From assembly GCF_016916835.1 (NCBI RefSeq), contig NZ_JAFFIX010000009.1, positions 1-64,000 on the forward strand: DNA of 64,000 nucleotides, given 5' to 3'. The notes below the pieces were generated by a model. The model saw nothing but the letters and a program-made list of their open reading frames with translations. It was not told the DNA's origin and made no database searches. Position numbers and translations under genes: made by a program. Position 1 is the stretch's first letter. Each line of letters starts with the position of its first letter. Source of the stretch: Actinacidiphila bryophytorum (GTDB lineage Bacteria > Actinomycetota > Actinomycetes > Streptomycetales > Streptomycetaceae). Of this stretch, positions 1 to 8,997 are shown piece by piece.

Positions 1-615
1 CTTGCCCGCACCATCCCGGGCGAGAAGGTCCTCTTTGCCGTCACCCGTCAGGTCACCGTGCCGGACCATTGCGGTCATGGCGTTCCAACCTGCACCGACC
101 AACGTCCCCCTGGTGTTGCCCGGCAGGAACCAGAGGCGCCCCGCGGTGTCGCGGACCAGGATGTCCGCCGCCCGGTCCCCGTTGAGATCACCGAAGCCGG
201 AGCTTCGAGGAGCAGGCGACGACTGCCAGTACGGATACGGCGCGTAGTTGCACTCCCGCTGGGTCACAACAATCTTGATCGATCGGACGGCGGTGTACTC
301 ACCGGCGAATCCACCGATCTTCTCGCCGATGGCGCCCATGGAATACACGCTCCCCGGGGACCCGAGAGGAAGCGAAGAAGAGCAACTGTACTTGCCGGTC
401 CTGTTCCAGTAGGACTTCGCATAGACATTCGCCATGGTCGTGGTCGACTTCACCATGGACCCGGCTCCATTCGCACCGCTCCAAGCGCAGAGGTATCCGC
501 TTGGGCACGCACTCATACCGGTTGCCGCCTGCGCCGGCCCCGCCACCGCCGGGAGCACACCCAAAAGCGCCCCCGCACCGGCCGCCGCCACCCAACGGCT
601 CATAATCCTGCGCAC
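1..615 (-). CDS. Secreted FG-GAP (VCBS-like) repeat protein with I36-inhibitor-like N-terminus, 3' end cut by window edge
   Basis: Read on the minus strand from GTG at 615 (preceded by a GGGGGTGG stretch); ATG at 603 is in frame and is the alternative start. The N-terminus VRRIMSRWVAAAGAGALL is a typical secretion signal with a likely cut near AQAA (about residue 31). The mature part starts with a cysteine-rich stretch (CPSGYLCAW, residues 37-45; further Cys at about 78 and 122) resembling peptidase inhibitor family I36. From residue 141 come FG-GAP units (GDLNGDRAADILVRD, then GDLTGDGKEDLLARD), which fold as beta-propeller blades and bind Ca2+. The frame is open to base 1, so the propeller continues outside the window. 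Probably an extracellular binding or inhibitor protein; the exact role is unknown. Confidence 0.75.
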   Translation of the reverse strand, partial: MRRIMSRWVAAAGAGALLGVLPAVAGPAQAATGMSACPSGYLCAWSGANGAGSMVKSTTTMANVYAKSYWNRTGKYSCSSSLPLGSPGSVYSMGAIGEKIGGFAGEYTAVRSIKIVVTQRECNYAPYPYWQSSPAPRSSGFGDLNGDRAADILVRDTAGRLWFLPGNTRGTLVGAGWNAMTAMVRHGDLTGDGKEDLLARDGAGK

Positions 616-736
616 CGTTCCACCCCCTGCATCAGTCCCACCCCGACATCTCGCATCGCGCAACATACCGCCGGAAGCCACGATTCCGTTCCGTACGGCT
701 ACCGAACTGCTTCGCCCGACTCCGGAGGATGGAAGG

Positions 737-1323
737 TGGGATCTGGCGCAGTTCGAGGCCGGACAGACCGTCGTCCGCCGAGATGTCTTCCGCGGCGGGG
801 TGTGGAGCGCCCAAGCTCTCCGTGTCGTGCGCGACACTTCCGAGGTCCTGGTCGTGGCCTGCCCGCCCGCTGCGGAGGGCCTCGCATCCGCCGACTGGGA
901 ACTCGCCAGACGGACGTCGCAGAGCGCTGTTCTGCTGCTGTGGAAGGCTCCGGGCCTGTACTTCAGCGTCTACGCCTTCCACGACCTCGCTGGTGACCAC
1001 CGCCTCGACGCCGGTACCTCAACTTCCAGCGCCCGCTGCGGAGGACGGCGATCGGGTTCGACACCTTCGACGTGCTGGTCGACCTCGTAGTGGCGCCAGG
1101 CCTGTCCCGGTGGACGTGGAAGGACGAGGACGAGAACGCGCAGGCGCGGCGCCTGGGTGTGGTGAGTGAGGCGGAGCACAGGGCGGTGGACAGAGCACGC
1201 GAGTACGTCCTCGCGACGATCGAACACGACCGCCGCGTTGTGACGTGCGCGGCTCGGGGATATTCGCTGGTCCCCGGCCACCGCCGGTGTCCATACTGCC
1301 GCGATGGACGCGGTGACCCTTGA
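737..1323 (+). pseudogene. Frameshifted DUF402-family gene remnant
   Basis: Two adjacent frames together give a DUF402-type protein. The first frame (to about 1010) reads QTVVRRDVFRGGVWSAQALR and ends near LYFSVYAFHDL. The second, from about 1012, reads YLNFQRPLRRTAIGFDTFDV and then WTWKDEDENAQARRLGVV, the family's C-terminal signature. The switch near 1005-1015 needs a one-base deletion or a two-base insertion. No good start codon precedes the first frame, so the 5' end may also be lost, and the last 30 residues do not look like the family. DUF402 proteins are soluble and many act on nucleoside di- or triphosphates. Either a decayed gene or a base-calling error; the missing start favours decay. 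Confidence 0.6.
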
Positions 1324-1834
1324 GACCGACCGCCTGGTGCTGCGGGCCTTCGGGCCTGCCGACGTGGACGCGGTGTACGAAGCCTGCCAGGACGAGGACA
1401 TCCAGTTCTACACGCCGGTGCCGGTGCCGTACCGGCGGGCGGACGCGGAGAAGCTCGTCGGCGAGAAGCTGCCCGCGCAATGGGCCGAGGACAAGGACTA
1501 CACGCTCGGCGCGTTCCGCAAGGACACCGGCGCCCTGGTCGGCTCGTACTGCCTGACCCTCGTCAGCCGCGGCGTCTACGAACTCGGTTACTGGGCCGTC
1601 AGGGACCAGCGCGGACACGGGTACTCGGTGGAGGCCGCCCAGGCCCTGTGCGAATGGGGCTGGGCCACCCTCGACGTCCACCGCATGGAGTGGTGGGCCA
1701 TGGTCGGCAACACCGGCTCACGTGCCGTCGCCGAGAAACTCGGCTTCACCCTCGAAGGGACGCTGCGCCGGCGCAGCATCGCCAACGACGGCGAACCCCA
1801 CGACTGGTGGGTCGGCGGCCTCCTGAGGCCCTGA
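1304..1834 (+). CDS. GNAT-family N-acetyltransferase (RimJ/RimL type)
   Basis: The 176-residue length is normal for the RimJ/RimL group, which acetylates the N-terminal amine of proteins or small molecules with acetyl-CoA. The start LETDRLVLRAFGPADVDAVY is the usual first strand and helix. The acetyl-CoA-binding motif A is seen as RDQRGHGYSVEAA (residues 100-112), followed by N-T-G-S-R-A-V-A-E-K-L-G-F (136-148), the motif B region. The ATG at 1304 overlaps the end of the decayed DUF402 frame. A HAD-like gene follows 30 bp downstream on the same strand and may be co-transcribed. The substrate cannot be told from sequence. Confidence 0.88.
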   Translation: MDAVTLETDRLVLRAFGPADVDAVYEACQDEDIQFYTPVPVPYRRADAEKLVGEKLPAQWAEDKDYTLGAFRKDTGALVGSYCLTLVSRGVYELGYWAVRDQRGHGYSVEAAQALCEWGWATLDVHRMEWWAMVGNTGSRAVAEKLGFTLEGTLRRRSIANDGEPHDWWVGGLLRP

Positions 1835-1864
1835 ACCACCACCGCCGGGACCCCGAGGGAGATC

Positions 1865-2389
1865 ATGAGCCGCCCCCTGCTCTTCCTCGACGTCGACGGG
1901 CCGCTCAACCCGCACGCAGCCCAACCCGAACGGCGCCCCGACGGCTACACGACGATCAGGGTGCCCCTGGAAGGCCGCAGCGAACGGATTCCCCTTCGAC
2001 GCCGCCCGCTGCGGGTGTGGCTGAACCCGGGCCACGGTCCGGCTCTCCTCGGACTCGGATACGAACTGTGCTGGGCCACCACATGGATGGGTGAAGCCAA
2101 CCGGTGGATCAGCCCCGTACTCGGCCTGCCCGAACTCCCCTTCGTGGACTTCGGCGACGCCCTCTTCCGCGAACGCCCCGACGGCGTCCACTGGAAGACC
2201 GAGCCCCTGGTCGACTACGCCGACGGCCGCCCTTTCGCATGGGTGGACGACGAGCAGAGCGCACTCGACGAGGAGTACGTCACCGCCCACCACCGAGGCG
2301 CCGCCCTCCTGCACCACGTCAACCCGCGCATCGGACTCCGCGATCCCGACTTCCACGCACTCACCGAGTTCACCCGAACCCGCCCATAA
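1865..2389 (+). CDS. HAD-domain-containing protein
   Basis: The 174-residue protein opens with PLLFLDVDGPLNP (residues 4-16), the DxDG nucleophile motif of the haloacid dehalogenase superfamily. The rest matches a group of short actinobacterial HAD-like proteins with WLNPGHGPAL and CWATTWMGEAN segments; FAWVDDE (about residue 125) could be the second acidic motif. A phosphatase or phosphotransferase role is possible, but no substrate is known for the group. ATG at 1865 follows a GAGGGAGATC ribosome-binding stretch. It is the last gene before the tRNA-Ser remnant that marks the left end of the island. Confidence 0.8.
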   Translation: MSRPLLFLDVDGPLNPHAAQPERRPDGYTTIRVPLEGRSERIPLRRRPLRVWLNPGHGPALLGLGYELCWATTWMGEANRWISPVLGLPELPFVDFGDALFRERPDGVHWKTEPLVDYADGRPFAWVDDEQSALDEEYVTAHHRGAALLHHVNPRIGLRDPDFHALTEFTRTRP

Positions 2390-2452
2390 CCTGACCACAG
2401 GTCGACCACACGCCCTGGTCGAGGACGGGGGCACACGTGGGACGACGAAACG

Positions 2453-2492
2453 GGTGGGGGCGGGTCTCGGAGAACCGAGGCCCGCCCCCACC
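2453..2492 (-). terminator. Strong stem-loop terminator beside the tRNA-Ser 3' remnant
   Basis: GGTGGGGGCGGGTCTCGG (2453-2470) pairs with CCGAGGCCCGCCCCCACC (2475-2492) across the loop AGAA: an 18-bp stem with one G-U pair. It lies just past the 3' end of the partial tRNA-Ser copy. The likely history is that this was the original terminator of the chromosomal tRNA-Ser gene, now separated from the intact gene by the island. Confidence 0.7.
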
Positions 2493-2508
2493 TGGGCGTT
2501 CACCGCTA

Positions 2509-2570
2509 GTGCGGAGGCTGTGGGATTTGAACCCACGGTGACATCGCTGCCACGACGGTTTTCAAGACCG
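2509..2570 (-). repeat. Attachment-site copy: 3' part of tRNA-Ser (far end of island)
   Basis: These 62 bp are identical to 13977-14038, the 3' two-thirds of the intact tRNA-Ser(UGA) including anticodon loop, variable arm and T arm. Identity stops at 2570/2571; beyond it the 5' half of the tRNA is replaced by unrelated sequence, so this copy cannot make a tRNA. A 3'-tRNA direct repeat of this kind is the usual mark of site-specific integration, and the two copies enclose about 11.5 kb. Confidence 0.85.
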
Positions 2571-2748
2571 CTTCCCGTGGCGCGGCCGTCGGCTGCCTGA
2601 CCAGGCCAAGCAGCCTGAACACAGCTACCATTGGAACGACTTGGGCCACAGGTTGGCCAAAACGGCGCAGATGCCAAGGCAAGGGCTTCGTGAGCCAGCC
2701 TCAGGACAACGGCGCGCAGAACGGCACGCGACCTCATGGACGCCGGCG

Positions 2749-3054
2749 TCAGCTTGTAGGAGGAGTTACCCGCGGAGGTACGGGAGCGGCAAAGCTGCGC
2801 CTAGCTTGCCACCTCTTGTAACCCCGCCATCCCGCCCGCGGCAGCTCCCAGTACAGCAACCGCATCGGCCAGTAGACGCTGTACAGCAGCATCCACCACA
2901 TCAACAGGCCGATCGCGGTGATCGCACCCCCACCACCCGCCGACCCCGAACGCCGCCGACGCCTCCGGCCAGACGTCAACGGCACAGACACATGCAATGG
3001 ACCTAAGCCACCCGACAAGCGCACACTCACGACAACCCCCACAATCCGCGCCAC
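2749..3054 (-). CDS. Possible small membrane protein (hypothetical)
   Basis: An open frame of 101 residues. Basic run GRRRRRRSG, then a hydrophobic aromatic-rich segment (GAITAIGLLMWWMLLYSVYW, about residues 43-62) and an amphipathic stretch with WRGYKRW. The pattern fits a single-pass small membrane protein such as those found on actinobacterial integrative elements, but I recognise no family and no clear ribosome-binding site. It may equally be a chance frame in high-GC DNA. Confidence 0.3.
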   Translation of the reverse strand: MARIVGVVVSVRLSGGLGPLHVSVPLTSGRRRRRRSGSAGGGGAITAIGLLMWWMLLYSVYWPMRLLYWELPRAGWRGYKRWQARRSFAAPVPPRVTPPTS

Positions 3055-3629
3055 CTCGGGCGCTAGGGGCAGACGCTAGCGGAACGGCAGCGGAGAGAAG
3101 GCCTGAACCAGCCGGTAGGGACAACCGGCATCTGCTCCACATGTCAGCGACGACTGAGCTGGTGGCCTGGCGAGGGACCCGGCCAGGTAGGCAGAGACGC
3201 TGAGTGCAACTCCCGATCGCCCGCATCTCTGCGTCCAAGGGGGCCGATGATCGGCGTGGCGTAACGGTTCGGGGTAGGGCAGGGGCGGGCATGGAAAGCA
3301 GCACTTGCGGGTCGGAATTAGTGAGCACCCACGTGAGCACAGCCCCTTTACCTTTTGCACGCACCTCTGCCTGCGCGCGAGTACCGGCCCCACCACTCCT
3401 CGCGACAGGACTCCTCTTGTCGGATGCAACTCTAGGCACATGGCTACCACCGCAGAACTTCAGAAGCAGCTGGCGCAACGACGAACTCCATCAGGTCAGC
3501 GCTCCGATCATCAGCACGGCCTCTACCCGGAAAACCTCCCGCGTCCCGCCACATGGGAATACCGTTGTATGGCGGCTACGAGTCGCGGCAACCCTTTAAG
3601 GGTCTCCACCCTGCACACCCGGAGGCAAC
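3055..3629. other. Island intergenic segment, no firm gene
   Basis: No convincing gene is seen. A short frame from ATG 3440 (MATTAELQKQLAQRRTPSGQ, about 82 residues) runs into the start of the large PIN-like gene and is weakly supported. The last 60 bp hold the leader of the large gene, with GGAGGCAAC just before its ATG. Confidence 0.4.
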
Positions 3630-6600
3630 ATGGACCCCGTGACCGTTACAGTGCTCGCCCGCGTCGGAGGTCCGCTTCTCAGTAGGGCAGGACTTGCCGG
3701 CTCCAAGCGGTACACCCGGGGCTTCCGGACATCCAGAGCAGCGTCATCTTCCGCTCGCACTCAGGGAATGGCTGTTTCAGCGAAAACGATACGGCAGTGG
3801 ATCAATCGCCGAGATAACGCTCACCTGCTCTCCTTGGGCACCGAGAAGTCGCTACTGGATGCGGCAGATCGACTTGCCTATATCGCGCCTGGAAATGACG
3901 CAACAGAAAGAAAAGAAAACGCCCTAAAACTTCTCTCCATTATTATTTACGAGGTGATCCGAGCCAGTTCTCCAGGTGACGCTATAGCACTGTCAACGGC
4001 TTTGCAGCAGGCAAGGATAGGGGACGAAGGGGAGAGGACCCGTGCGTCGATCGAGAGCGCACGCTCAAGCCTGGAGAGTCGATTCAACGCTAATGACGAC
4101 TTCGACAACTCGACAAGAACACTGAATAATTGGAGACGCGAAGAGGCAGTGACCCTTCGGGACGCTTGGCCCTCCATTGCTACAGTTGTACGCGAAGTTA
4201 CACAAAGAAAATTTGACCGTGGTGAACTCCTCGCACAGTGGGCATCCCACCAGCCCGCCTGGTACGCAGGAGCTCCTGCCGCTGTCCACGGCTGGCTAGG
4301 CCGTCTCGCCGCTGATTACGACGAGCACGAGGCCGCATTTTCATTCTACGAGAGCGCGATCTCTAATGGGATATATCCGCGTGGCTACTGGCAAGCAATT
4401 GCTTCGTTTGCCCTCGGCGGACTCGACGAGCAACGCGCTAAGGATTATGCACTGCAAACCTCGGAAAATCACCCGCTTCTAGACGCGCTGAAGGCCGCTC
4501 ATCAAGAAGAATGGGCAACCGCGCTCAATTACCTAGACCGCTGGCAACCGGAAAAGCTCGCAAACCAAGCCATAAAGCGGACCTTCGAGGCCCGCCTGCT
4601 GCACGCTGCTGGGCAAAACACAAGAGCGATAAATGTGGCAATCGCATGCGCTAAAGAATATGAGACAGCTGGATCCAACATTCTAGCTGCAGAGCTCTTG
4701 CTGATGCGCGCCACACAAGGCGAGACAGAGCATAACCTGGCGGATTCCCAAAGCGCCCGGTCTCACGCCATGCTTGCAGTTCATGCCAGGCGTTCGTGGT
4801 TCGGCGACAGCGTCGAACCACTAGTGTTGGCGATTAAATCTGCCCTGGCAGCAGGCGCCGGAACGCAGGCTTGGTCTCTCTGTCAGGCGACGCCACAGGG
4901 CGAAGCATGGCAACATGAGTTGGATGACCAGCGCCTGAAGGAACAGGCGGCCCTCACCGCGGCCGTCAACGGTCTGTACGCCACAGCGCAGACTCTCTTG
5001 GAAGATGTTGATAACGAATTTTCCCGGGTGCACATAGAAGCTCTCATCATGGAAGGGAGCTCTTCGAGGTCTGAAAATATCGCAGAAGTGCAAGCCCAAT
5101 GGCGAAGCGCATGGTCACTAGCACAAAGCGATGGCCAACGTATCACCGCAGCTATGGGGATTGCCGAATCTGGGGGAGAACTCCCAGATCTAACTGAATT
5201 GATGAAAGTCGCCCCCAAGGTGATCGAAGAGATTCAACTTGTATCTCGGGTTCTGCGGTCACCTGGAGACACCCTAGCAGCCCTAAAAGCGAACGCACTA
5301 AAGAGCCGCGTCTTGGTTATCAAGTTGGCTGAACGCCACTCGGCAGGAGGTGACGATGTCGCTGCCGCAAAAGCGATCAAGGCCGGGGCGGATCACTGGA
5401 ATGATCCCAACCTCATGTCGATGGCGGCACATAAATTCGCCGAGGCCGGCAATACTGATGACGTGCGCGAGACCGCGACAACCGCTCTGAATCTGGGAGG
5501 GAAAGGCTGGGACGGGGCTAAGCACATGTACGCCCTACTCGTGCAGGTTGAGTTTGACGATGGAAAAACAGACAAGGCCGTAGAAGCAGCTCGCAGTTTG
5601 CTGTCCCTAGATTCACATGATAAAAACGCTCGATGGGCGTTGGTTAAAGCACTCTTCCTGCGGGGTCAAGTTTTCGAAGCATGGAAGATCCTCTCCTACC
5701 ATGGTGATCCGATCACCCCTCGCGATCGCGATGAGGCAAAGACCTGGCTCTGGCTTGGTTCACACTATTCCGAGGACCCAGATTTTATCGGCAAGACCAT
5801 CGCTCTCATGAGAGACTGGCCGAATGACGAAGAAATGCTGGGGATATTTATCCAAACTCTCAATTTTGGCCTAAGAGGCGACCAAATTTCTATCTCTGCA
5901 GAAGATAGAGAAATGGTCGCATCTGTGACCCGAGGCTATTTGGAACGATTCCCAGACAGCGACCTCTTGCGCACGGTCGAGCCGGGACCAGATGATGATC
6001 CACTAGTCAACATGGCCCCACTCATTCGTGCCGGATATGAGCACTCTCAGCAGTTCGCAGATATCCAGCGGCCTGTCATGGAGGGAAAGTTTCCGATTGG
6101 GATGCTTGCCGCACCGACAGGAAAATCGCTCACTGAACTCTCACTCCGCCGTGTGGCTCGTCATGTGTACGCAATAGATCTTTCGACTATCGCTGATGAA
6201 GTTGGCGCAGTGGGAACTGCCCAAGATAATTCAGTCATAATAGACCCCACTGCCGTCCACACTCTTGCTCTCCTCGCAGGAGTGGGCGTGGAACAACTCA
6301 TAGGTGGAGTGTCATCTCTCCTGACAACTGACCAACTCTTCAGAGACGCCCTTCAGGCTCAGGAGTCGGTAGGAATCTCAGCCGAAGTCACGATTGGTTG
6401 GGATGAGGAGGCAGAGAAGCCCAAGGTCTACGTAGAGGCTCCTGGGGAGGGAGCTTTGCGGGCGGGGAGGTCGGCACAAATCGTTCAAATCATGGAATCC
6501 ATGGCGCGTGTGCCACGTCGTGAACTCAAATGTATGCCCGAACTCAGACATCAAAACATCGCATGGCTAACTGGGTTGGACTATGCGATCGAACACGAAA

Positions 6601-7274
6601 TGATCTACTGGTCAGACGACCGGGCAATGCGTTACTTGGCCAGAGACCGGGGCGTGCCGTCCTTCGGGACATACGCTCTCTTGGAATACCTCAAGCAGGC
6701 GGGCTCGATAACCCATGAAGAGCACGTCATTATGTCGGCGGAACTGCTGCGAAACGAGTATTTCGACTTTCCATTTTCATCTCACGTGTTCGAAGCTGCG
6801 GCAGTTGCTGACAGTTGGCAGGCTCGTGGCGCAGCACAAGCCCTGACTCTACCGAGCTCATGGAGCCAAGCGCCCAATGCGGTAGCCTTCGTGATCAAGG
6901 CCCTCTCACACGTTTCACAGAATCCCGTGGAGGTAACAAACTGGACTGCGGCGGTTTCTGTCGGGCTTATTCGCGCTACGCCCGAAGACTCTACGGCTTC
7001 GAATAACCTAGAGATCCTGCTACGCCAGTTGATGGGCCAGAGCTGGTTTGGGCGTGAACTATTGCCCCATGTGCTGACAGGGATTCGAGCGGGCGTTGCA
7101 GAACGTGAGGGGGTCGCGGATCCAGTGGAGTCGGTTTTTACTGGACTGTATCAGTCACTTGTGCGCCGCAACGGCCATCAGCACGCTTCGGCTGTTCTCA
7201 TTGGTATTTTCTCCTTGACGGCAGATCAAGATAAGGCTCTCGCCGCGAGGATCATCTTGACTGCTCGCGACTGA
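3630..7274 (+). CDS. 1214-residue helical-repeat protein with PIN-like C-terminal region; candidate defence gene
   Basis: ATG at 3630 has a clear GGAGG five bases upstream. Residues about 200-800 are almost all alpha-helical with TPR-like pairs (for example WLGRLAADYDEHEAAFSFYE, RAINVAIACAKEYETAG, AMLAVHARRSWF). Near residues 866-886 the stretch NSVIIDPTAVHTLALL looks like the first strand and acidic residue of a PIN nuclease fold. Near 990-1017 YWSDDRAMRYLARDRGVPSF and TYALLEYL match the distal acidic motif and end of PIN domains. PIN domains are metal-dependent RNases. The helical repeats would then be a sensor or scaffold. GC content is visibly lower than in all neighbours, so the gene was probably acquired. 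It stands alone, without an antitoxin-like partner. A catalytic role is inferred, not shown. Confidence 0.7.
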   Translation: MDPVTVTVLARVGGPLLSRAGLAGSKRYTRGFRTSRAASSSARTQGMAVSAKTIRQWINRRDNAHLLSLGTEKSLLDAADRLAYIAPGNDATERKENALKLLSIIIYEVIRASSPGDAIALSTALQQARIGDEGERTRASIESARSSLESRFNANDDFDNSTRTLNNWRREEAVTLRDAWPSIATVVREVTQRKFDRGELLAQWASHQPAWYAGAPAAVHGWLGRLAADYDEHEAAFSFYESAISNGIYPRGYWQAIASFALGGLDEQRAKDYALQTSENHPLLDALKAAHQEEWATALNYLDRWQPEKLANQAIKRTFEARLLHAAGQNTRAINVAIACAKEYETAGSNILAAELLLMRATQGETEHNLADSQSARSHAMLAVHARRSWFGDSVEPLVLAIKSALAAGAGTQAWSLCQATPQGEAWQHELDDQRLKEQAALTAAVNGLYATAQTLLEDVDNEFSRVHIEALIMEGSSSRSENIAEVQAQWRSAWSLAQSDGQRITAAMGIAESGGELPDLTELMKVAPKVIEEIQLVSRVLRSPGDTLAALKANALKSRVLVIKLAERHSAGGDDVAAAKAIKAGADHWNDPNLMSMAAHKFAEAGNTDDVRETATTALNLGGKGWDGAKHMYALLVQVEFDDGKTDKAVEAARSLLSLDSHDKNARWALVKALFLRGQVFEAWKILSYHGDPITPRDRDEAKTWLWLGSHYSEDPDFIGKTIALMRDWPNDEEMLGIFIQTLNFGLRGDQISISAEDREMVASVTRGYLERFPDSDLLRTVEPGPDDDPLVNMAPLIRAGYEHSQQFADIQRPVMEGKFPIGMLAAPTGKSLTELSLRRVARHVYAIDLSTIADEVGAVGTAQDNSVIIDPTAVHTLALLAGVGVEQLIGGVSSLLTTDQLFRDALQAQESVGISAEVTIGWDEEAEKPKVYVEAPGEGALRAGRSAQIVQIMESMARVPRRELKCMPELRHQNIAWLTGLDYAIEHEMIYWSDDRAMRYLARDRGVPSFGTYALLEYLKQAGSITHEEHVIMSAELLRNEYFDFPFSSHVFEAAAVADSWQARGAAQALTLPSSWSQAPNAVAFVIKALSHVSQNPVEVTNWTAAVSVGLIRATPEDSTASNNLEILLRQLMGQSWFGRELLPHVLTGIRAGVAEREGVADPVESVFTGLYQSLVRRNGHQHASAVLIGIFSLTADQDKALAARIILTARD

Positions 7275-7337
7275 CGGATCGCATGTCGACCTGAACGGAA
7301 TCTAGATTCGAGACAACCGAATACGAGCTGCTCTGCC

Positions 7338-7898
7338 TTACTGGTATTCGCTGTCACGTGCGTCAGGGAGCAGAAGGTCTCGGTCAGGGTGAGACTCCCC
7401 CGTCACTGAGCCGGAGACGCCGAGGTCGGTGCGGGCCGCCTCATGGAAGGTGTTGATTGCCGCGAAGACCGCGCGGTTGCGGTCGCGCCAGTCCTCCAGG
7501 GTGCCGGGGGTCTTGCCGGTGGCCTGCCAGTCGACCGCGCGGGAGGCGGCGTTCAGGTCGTGGGCCGCCTCGATCACCTCGTCGCCGGCCAGGAGCATGA
7601 TGCGCTCGAAAGCGCGGCCCTGGAGGCGGATGGCCTCGATGAGCTGGGTACGGAGCTGGGGCTCCGGGTCGTCGCTCTCGCGGATGCCCTCGCGGTGTTC
7701 GTACAGCTCGACCGCGAGGAAGACGGCGGCGCGGACGCGGTCGACGTAGTTCTCGTAGGCGTCGAGCTTCTTGCCGTCCCAGCGCGTGACCAGTTCGCGG
7801 CGGATGCGCTGACGCTCGGTCCAGTAGTTCGTCACGTACGTGGTCATGGAGCCGAGGACGACGGCCATGATCGTTAAGAGCTGTTCCGACGTGTCCAA
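7338..7898 (-). CDS. Hypothetical membrane-anchored protein
   Basis: The 186-residue protein has one N-terminal hydrophobic segment (QLLTIMAVVLGSMTTYVTNY, residues 6-25) followed by a charged, helical cytoplasmic part (WTERQRIRRELVTRWDGKKL and onward). I know similar proteins as uncharacterised Streptomyces genes. It is divergent from the FkbM methyltransferase gene, and the 103-bp gap holds the dyad shared with the GntR promoter, so the two may be co-regulated. ATG at 7898. Confidence 0.75.
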   Translation of the reverse strand: MDTSEQLLTIMAVVLGSMTTYVTNYWTERQRIRRELVTRWDGKKLDAYENYVDRVRAAVFLAVELYEHREGIRESDDPEPQLRTQLIEAIRLQGRAFERIMLLAGDEVIEAAHDLNAASRAVDWQATGKTPGTLEDWRDRNRAVFAAINTFHEAARTDLGVSGSVTGESHPDRDLLLPDARDSEYQ

Positions 7899-7923
7899 GC
7901 CGAGCCCCCACCCGCGAGTCGTA

Positions 7924-7941
7924 AAGACGTCTTGAGGATTT
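7924..7941. promoter_or_regulatory. Candidate GntR operator between hypothetical and FkbM genes
   Basis: AAGACGTCTTGAGGATTT matches AAGACCTCTTGAGGACTT (reverse strand of 13861-13878, in front of the GntR gene) at 16 of 18 positions. It is 26 bp before the start of the leftward gene and about 60 bp before the FkbM ATG, a normal operator position. Control by the island's GntR protein is inference. Confidence 0.5.
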
Positions 7942-8001
7942 TAGGGGGCCTGCTGGGGGGCGGTGCTACCGTGCGCGAGGTAGGCGGCGGAGAGGCGATC
8001 G

Positions 8002-8925
8002 ATGAGCAGCCCCACTTCAGAGGCCCTGGTCACGCTCGGGCGGTGGTACGTGCGCAACGCGCCCGGCACGCTCGGGAAGGGGCCGCTGGCCGGCAGCTGG
8101 CTCAACGAGCATCTGCGGGACGAGCCACGGCGCAGGGTGACCGAGACCGCCGTCGGAGCGCGCTTCGCCGTCGACACGCAGGACCTCATCCAGCGGTACC
8201 TGTACCTGTTCGGGGTGTGGGAGCCGCGGATGACGCAGTGGCTCCGCAACCGGCTCAAGCCCGGCGACACCTTCGTGGACGTCGGCGCCAACATCGGCTA
8301 CTTCAGCGTGCTGGCCTCACAGCTCGTCGGCCCGGCCGGCCGGGTCGTGGCCGTCGAGGCCTCGCAGGACTTCACCCGGCGCCTGGCGCAGAACGCGAAG
8401 CTCAACGGCTGCGAGAACATCCGCATCGCCCAGACCGCGGTCTCCGACAAGCAGCAGACGCTCACGTTCATCCTGTCCAGCAACGCCAACATGGGCGCGA
8501 ACAGCATCGTCCCCTGGGACGGCCCGGTGGAGTCGACGTTCGCGATCGAGGCGTACCCGCTGCCCGACGTCCTCGAAGACGACGAGATCGCGCAGGCCCG
8601 CGTCATCAAGGTGGACGTCGAGGGCGCCGAGGGCAGCGTCGTACGCGGCATGGCCCCCCTCCTGGACCGGCTCCGCCCCGACGCCGAGGTCACTGTCGAG
8701 GTCACGCCAGAGCGCATGTCCCAACTCGGCGACTCCGTCGAAGAGCTGCTGGCCACCATGCGCGAACACGGCTTTCACGTATACCGGTTGGCCAACGAGT
8801 ACGCGGCGGCCACATACCCGACGGCCCTGCGCGGCCCCGACGCGGTACCGATCCGCTGGCGCGGCCCGGTCGACAGCGAGAGTGACCTGATCTTCTCGCG
8901 GGTCGACGCCGAGACCCTTCCGTAA
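8002..8925 (+). CDS. FkbM-family SAM-dependent methyltransferase
   Basis: The 307-residue length fits the family. SAM-binding motif I is FVDVGANIGYFSVLAS (residues 92-107), followed by GRVVAVEASQDF with the acidic residue that holds the ribose. VIKVDVEGAE (about 203-212) is the FkbM-type signature after the catalytic region. FkbM proteins O-methylate sugars, polyketides or other small molecules; the acceptor here is unknown. ATG at 8002 follows GGAGAGG. A glycosyltransferase gene 4 kb away in the same island could act on the same product. Confidence 0.88.
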   Translation: MSSPTSEALVTLGRWYVRNAPGTLGKGPLAGSWLNEHLRDEPRRRVTETAVGARFAVDTQDLIQRYLYLFGVWEPRMTQWLRNRLKPGDTFVDVGANIGYFSVLASQLVGPAGRVVAVEASQDFTRRLAQNAKLNGCENIRIAQTAVSDKQQTLTFILSSNANMGANSIVPWDGPVESTFAIEAYPLPDVLEDDEIAQARVIKVDVEGAEGSVVRGMAPLLDRLRPDAEVTVEVTPERMSQLGDSVEELLATMREHGFHVYRLANEYAAATYPTALRGPDAVPIRWRGPVDSESDLIFSRVDAETLP

Positions 8926-8997
8926 GGCCCGCCGCCTGAACGCACTGCTCCCTCCGACGTCGCGCTCGAAGCACGGCAGGCGGAGGGAGCGGTGCGT

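Noticed and set aside
2509..2570. Second functional tRNA-Ser
   Set aside because: The 5' half, with acceptor and D arms, is replaced by unrelated sequence, so no cloverleaf can form.
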